This document shows, piece by piece, positions 14,920 to 17,269 of a stretch of DNA of 17,269 nucleotides (within the stretch, counting starts at the first letter, position 1; every line of letters begins with the position of its first letter). The notes below the pieces were generated by a model. The model searched no databases, was not told where the DNA came from, and was given only the letters and a program-made list of their open reading frames with translations. The stretch comes from an uncultured bacterium (GTDB lineage Bacteria; Bacillota; Clostridia; Lachnospirales; Lachnospiraceae), in the NCBI GenBank assembly GCA_905214875.1, contig CAJMNR010000058.1:1-17269 (forward strand). Reading direction: 5' to 3'. A program made the position numbers and the translations under genes.

Positions 14920-16902
14920 TTAATCTACTTCGTAATTTCCATAATAGTTATACGAATAGTAAGTTCTAATATAGCAGTTTCTTAAATCTAATGTCTTATA
15001 TAGATTGCTATCTGCAAGTGTAAGTGTTAACTTTTTCTTACTATAAGATTTTAAATTGAGTTTTTGATTATAGAAAGTCTTATTAATTACTCTATTTCCG
15101 TTGGAATATACTTCAACTGTCAAATAGTTTAATTTTGAGAATTTGTAGTAAGTACGGTTTAGTACAGTCGCATTAAGTTTTAATTTCTTTCCGTCAAAAT
15201 AAAGCTTTTGACCAGTAACTGTAAACTTACCCATGCTGACATCATCTAAGCTAGTAGTTCCATCTAATGTAACGGAGTTGCTTACAACAGTAACCTTACA
15301 TTTTAGAGTGACACCATCTGTAACAACTGTAATAGTTGCCTTACCATTTCCTTTTGCAGTAACCTTACCCTTTGAGTTTACGGTAGCAACTTTAGTGTTG
15401 GAAGATTTGAAAGTTCCCTTTTGGCTATGACCATAAATATAGATCGTATCAGAAAAGTGCTTTGTTAATGTCATACTTGAGTGGCTAAGGCTTGGGTTGA
15501 CTACTTTGATTTTTGAAGTAAGGGTAACACCGTTTACTTTACAAGTAATAGTTGCATTTCCTTTCTTTTTACCAACTACTCGACCTTTGGAGTCTACGGT
15601 AGCAACTTTCGTGTTAGAAGACTTCCAAGTCACTTTACCACTGCTGTTTTGAGGTTTTAAAGTAACGCCTTCTTTTACCCATAGACAATAGGAAGTATAG
15701 TTTAAAGTAGGTTTTGATACGGTAACGTTACAAGTAGAAGTCAAAGTAAGTCCGTGTACTTTTACTGTTGCTGTGATTTTTGTAGTACCTGGATTCTTCC
15801 CTGTTACAACACCATTTTTGGATACAGTAGCAACATTTGTCTTGCTGCTTTTGTATGTAACAGTACCACCAGTAAAGTTTTTTCTAGTTACAGAGAGGTT
15901 TAAAGTCTTTTTGATCTTTAAGGTAGCCTTTGATTTATTTAAAGAAATCGAAGGTTTAGGTACGGTAACGTTACAAGTTGCCTGAAGCTTGATTCCATTT
16001 ACGGTTATAGTTGCAGTAATTTTAGCAGTACCAGGTGCGACACCAGTTACTACACCACTATTGTTAACTGTGGCTATTTGTTTATTACTACTTGTAAAGC
16101 TAACAGTGCCACCAGTGAAATTCTTTCTAACTACAGATAATGTAGCTGTCTTCTTAAGCTTAACAGTAGCCTTTGATTGATTTAAAGAAATCGTTGGGGT
16201 GGATACCGTAACGTTACAAGTTGCTTGAAGTACTTGGCCATTTACTGTTACGGATGCAGTAATTTTAGCAGTACCAGGAGTTTTACCTGTAATAGTACCG
16301 GAAGCATTTATTGTTGCAACATTGGGGTTGCTGGAGTTATACGTAATTGTTCCAGCAGTGAAGTTATGTTTTGTAGCTGGTAGTGCTAGCTGCTGATTGC
16401 AGTTAAGTACGACAGATTGCTTGCTATACGAAATATAAGGATCTAATAAAGAAACAGTAAATCCTTTTTGAATCGCATAATAGTAAGCTGTTGAATATTT
16501 GTAACATCTAATTACTCCAGTATAGTAACTAGAAAAGGCGGAGTAAGAAATCTCAACGTCCTTATTATGAAATGTAACTGTTTTTAGATTGTCGCCACCA
16601 TATAATGCATAGCTGTCAACTTTAGTTACTGAAGCTGGAACGTTTACTGATTCAATGGAATTATTGTAATAAAATAAGTCATATCCAAGTGTAGAAACAG
16701 TAATAGAATTTACCGTTGTTGGAATTGTAATGTTTACGTCACTTCCATAGTAATCGGTAAGTTCAGCAGTACCATCATCTTGAAGAGAATATCCCCAATC
16801 TTGATAGTAATAATCTGCAGCAGAAACTTTTTCAGTGAAAAGAAAGAAGCTGCAGAAGAGTGTTAGCATAAATAGTATGCTATTCTTTTGTAAGTTTTTC
16901 AT
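14920..16902 (-). CDS. Secreted surface protein with LRR_5-like region and five Big_2 domains
   Basis: This is a 660-residue exported protein. A signal peptide (1-28, cleavage near VSA) precedes a short LRR_5/BspA-like region (about 35-150, including SIESVNVPASVTKVDSYAL). Five bacterial Ig-like Big_2 domains follow at about 154-233, 234-314, 315-395, 396-468 and 469-540, each with the typical SSN-x-x-VATV...G-x-x-TGK-x-G-x-x-x-ITA pattern. The first three share a CNVTV end and repeat exactly every 81 codons. A unique tyrosine- and lysine-rich C-terminal domain (about 541-660) has no sortase signal or obvious wall-binding repeat. GGAGG lies 6 bases before the ATG. A likely role is cell-surface attachment or adhesion; how it is retained is unknown. 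Confidence 0.88.
   Translation of the reverse strand: MKNLQKNSILFMLTLFCSFFLFTEKVSAADYYYQDWGYSLQDDGTAELTDYYGSDVNITIPTTVNSITVSTLGYDLFYYNNSIESVNVPASVTKVDSYALYGGDNLKTVTFHNKDVEISYSAFSSYYTGVIRCYKYSTAYYYAIQKGFTVSLLDPYISYSKQSVVLNCNQQLALPATKHNFTAGTITYNSSNPNVATINASGTITGKTPGTAKITASVTVNGQVLQATCNVTVSTPTISLNQSKATVKLKKTATLSVVRKNFTGGTVSFTSSNKQIATVNNSGVVTGVAPGTAKITATITVNGIKLQATCNVTVPKPSISLNKSKATLKIKKTLNLSVTRKNFTGGTVTYKSSKTNVATVSKNGVVTGKNPGTTKITATVKVHGLTLTSTCNVTVSKPTLNYTSYCLWVKEGVTLKPQNSSGKVTWKSSNTKVATVDSKGRVVGKKKGNATITCKVNGVTLTSKIKVVNPSLSHSSMTLTKHFSDTIYIYGHSQKGTFKSSNTKVATVNSKGKVTAKGNGKATITVVTDGVTLKCKVTVVSNSVTLDGTTSLDDVSMGKFTVTGQKLYFDGKKLKLNATVLNRTYYKFSKLNYLTVEVYSNGNRVINKTFYNQKLNLKSYSKKKLTLTLADSNLYKTLDLRNCYIRTYYSYNYYGNYEVD
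15722..16450 (-). repeat. Tandem 243-bp repeats encoding Big_2 domains 1-3
   Basis: The GTAACGTTACAAGT block recurs at 15722, 15965 and, as a GTAACGTTACAAGT match, at 16208. The spacing is exactly 243 bp (81 codons) each time. The repeats encode nearly identical KNFTGGTV and CNVTV segments and could recombine to change domain number. The outer limit given for domain 1 is approximate. Confidence 0.8.
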
Positions 16903-16921
16903 TTGTAACCTCCATTATTGT

Positions 16922-16942
16922 ACAAGAGAAAATTTCTCTTGT
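16922..16942. promoter_or_regulatory. Perfect palindrome at the start of the Big_2 transcript
   Basis: Two perfect 10-base arms, ACAAGAGAAA and TTTCTCTTGT, flank a single central base. The predicted start site (about 16947) is only a few bases away, so the site is well placed for a repressor. As RNA it would form a hairpin at the 5' end of the message. Confidence 0.55.
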
Positions 16943-16953
16943 TGGGTAAGAAT

Positions 16954-16983
16954 AGTATATCGTTGTAATACAATAGATGTCAA
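16954..16983 (-). promoter_or_regulatory. Promoter of the Big_2 surface-protein gene
   Basis: On the minus strand a perfect TTGACA (16978-16983) is followed 18 bp later by TATACT (16954-16959). The leader is about 45 bases and contains the palindrome at 16922-16942. Confidence 0.8.
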
Positions 16984-17041
16984 TTGAAACTATAAATTGA
17001 AAAATGGAAGAAAATACAAAGAAAAAAGTTGCAAAATGTTA

Positions 17042-17070
17042 TTGACAAAAGAATTAAAATAGGGTAAACT
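17042..17070 (+). promoter_or_regulatory. Promoter of the tRNA cluster
   Basis: A perfect TTGACA (17042-17047) and TAAACT (17065-17070) are 17 bp apart, with a start near 17077, about 24 bases before tRNA-Gly. Confidence 0.8.
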
Positions 17071-17100
17071 AAATCTCGTGTTGAGCAATTAAAAAAACAT

Positions 17101-17171
17101 GCGGGTGTAGTTCAATGGTAGAACACTAGCCTTCCAAGCTAGATACGTGGGTTCGATTCCCATCACCCGCT
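17101..17171 (+). tRNA. tRNA-Gly (anticodon TCC)
   Basis: A complete 71-base cloverleaf: acceptor GCGGGTG/CACCCGC, discriminator T; D-stem GTTC/GAAC; anticodon stem CTAGC/GCTAG around CTTCCAA, anticodon TCC; T-arm GTGGG-TTCGATT-CCCAT. CCA is not encoded. It is the first gene of a cluster that continues beyond the window. Confidence 0.97.
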
Positions 17172-17172
17172 T

Positions 17173-17210
17173 TTGTAACGCAATGTTACAGTTGTAACAT
17201 AATGTTGCAA
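17173..17210 (+). repeat. Tandem imperfect repeat in the tRNA-Gly/tRNA-Arg spacer
   Basis: Two adjacent units, TTGTAACGCAATGTTACA (17173-17190) and TTGTAACATAATGTTGCAA (17192-17210), differ at a few positions. Each is itself an inverted repeat (TTGTAAC with GTTACA or GTTGCAA), so the spacer can fold as two small hairpins or one larger one. Confidence 0.6.
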
Positions 17211-17215
17211 GGTAT

Positions 17216-17269
<54 letters not shown>

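Noticed and set aside
15200..16200. Repeated sequence as a possible CRISPR array or mobile element
   Set aside because: The repeats are in frame, 243 bp long and encode Big_2 domains; there are no short identical repeats with unique spacers and no transposase.

Overview
The window is ordinary-looking chromosome of a low-GC, anaerobic Gram-positive bacterium. Clostridia, and probably Lachnospiraceae, is my inference. It rests on AT-rich codon use, strong AGGAGG-type ribosome binding sites, near-consensus sigma-A promoters with 17-18 bp spacers, tRNAs without encoded CCA, a superoxide reductase, a TPP riboswitch ahead of a pyrimidine ABC transporter, and BspA/Big_2-type surface proteins. No phage, transposon, integrase, CRISPR array or recognisable defence system is present.

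Layout. Positions 1-60 hold the terminator of an upstream gene. A Ppx/GppA phosphatase (123-1007, minus) diverges from a two-gene operon (1272-5845) encoding an RND exporter with a long extra coiled-coil domain and a TetR regulator. A palindromic operator overlaps the operon's start site. Next come an SLC1-type (DAACS) symporter (6130-7413), a 370-base intergenic stretch rich in hairpins, a single-domain rhodanese (7784-8101), and an operon of a MraY-like membrane transferase plus a membrane-anchored alpha/beta hydrolase (8281-10006). A superoxide reductase (10090-10464) and a tRNA-Val on the minus strand share a bidirectional terminator. A TatD-family hydrolase (10731-11489) follows.

From 11500 a TPP riboswitch with a transcription attenuator controls thiXYZ (11774-14245), an uptake system for thiamine or its pyrimidine breakdown products. 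Two secreted cell-surface-type proteins then converge on one perfect bidirectional terminator: a cysteine-rich LRR_5 mini-protein (14385-14858) and a 660-residue protein with five Big_2 domains (14920-16902, minus). The window ends in a tRNA cluster: tRNA-Gly(UCC) and a truncated tRNA-Arg(UCU).

Functional links visible in the sequence are the RND pump with its own repressor, the riboswitch with its transporter, and the MraY-like enzyme with the hydrolase. The other genes are single transcription units. The most interesting item is the roughly 290-residue coiled coil placed in the docking domain of the RND pump of a bacterium that should lack an outer membrane. I did not find a clearly new multi-gene system.
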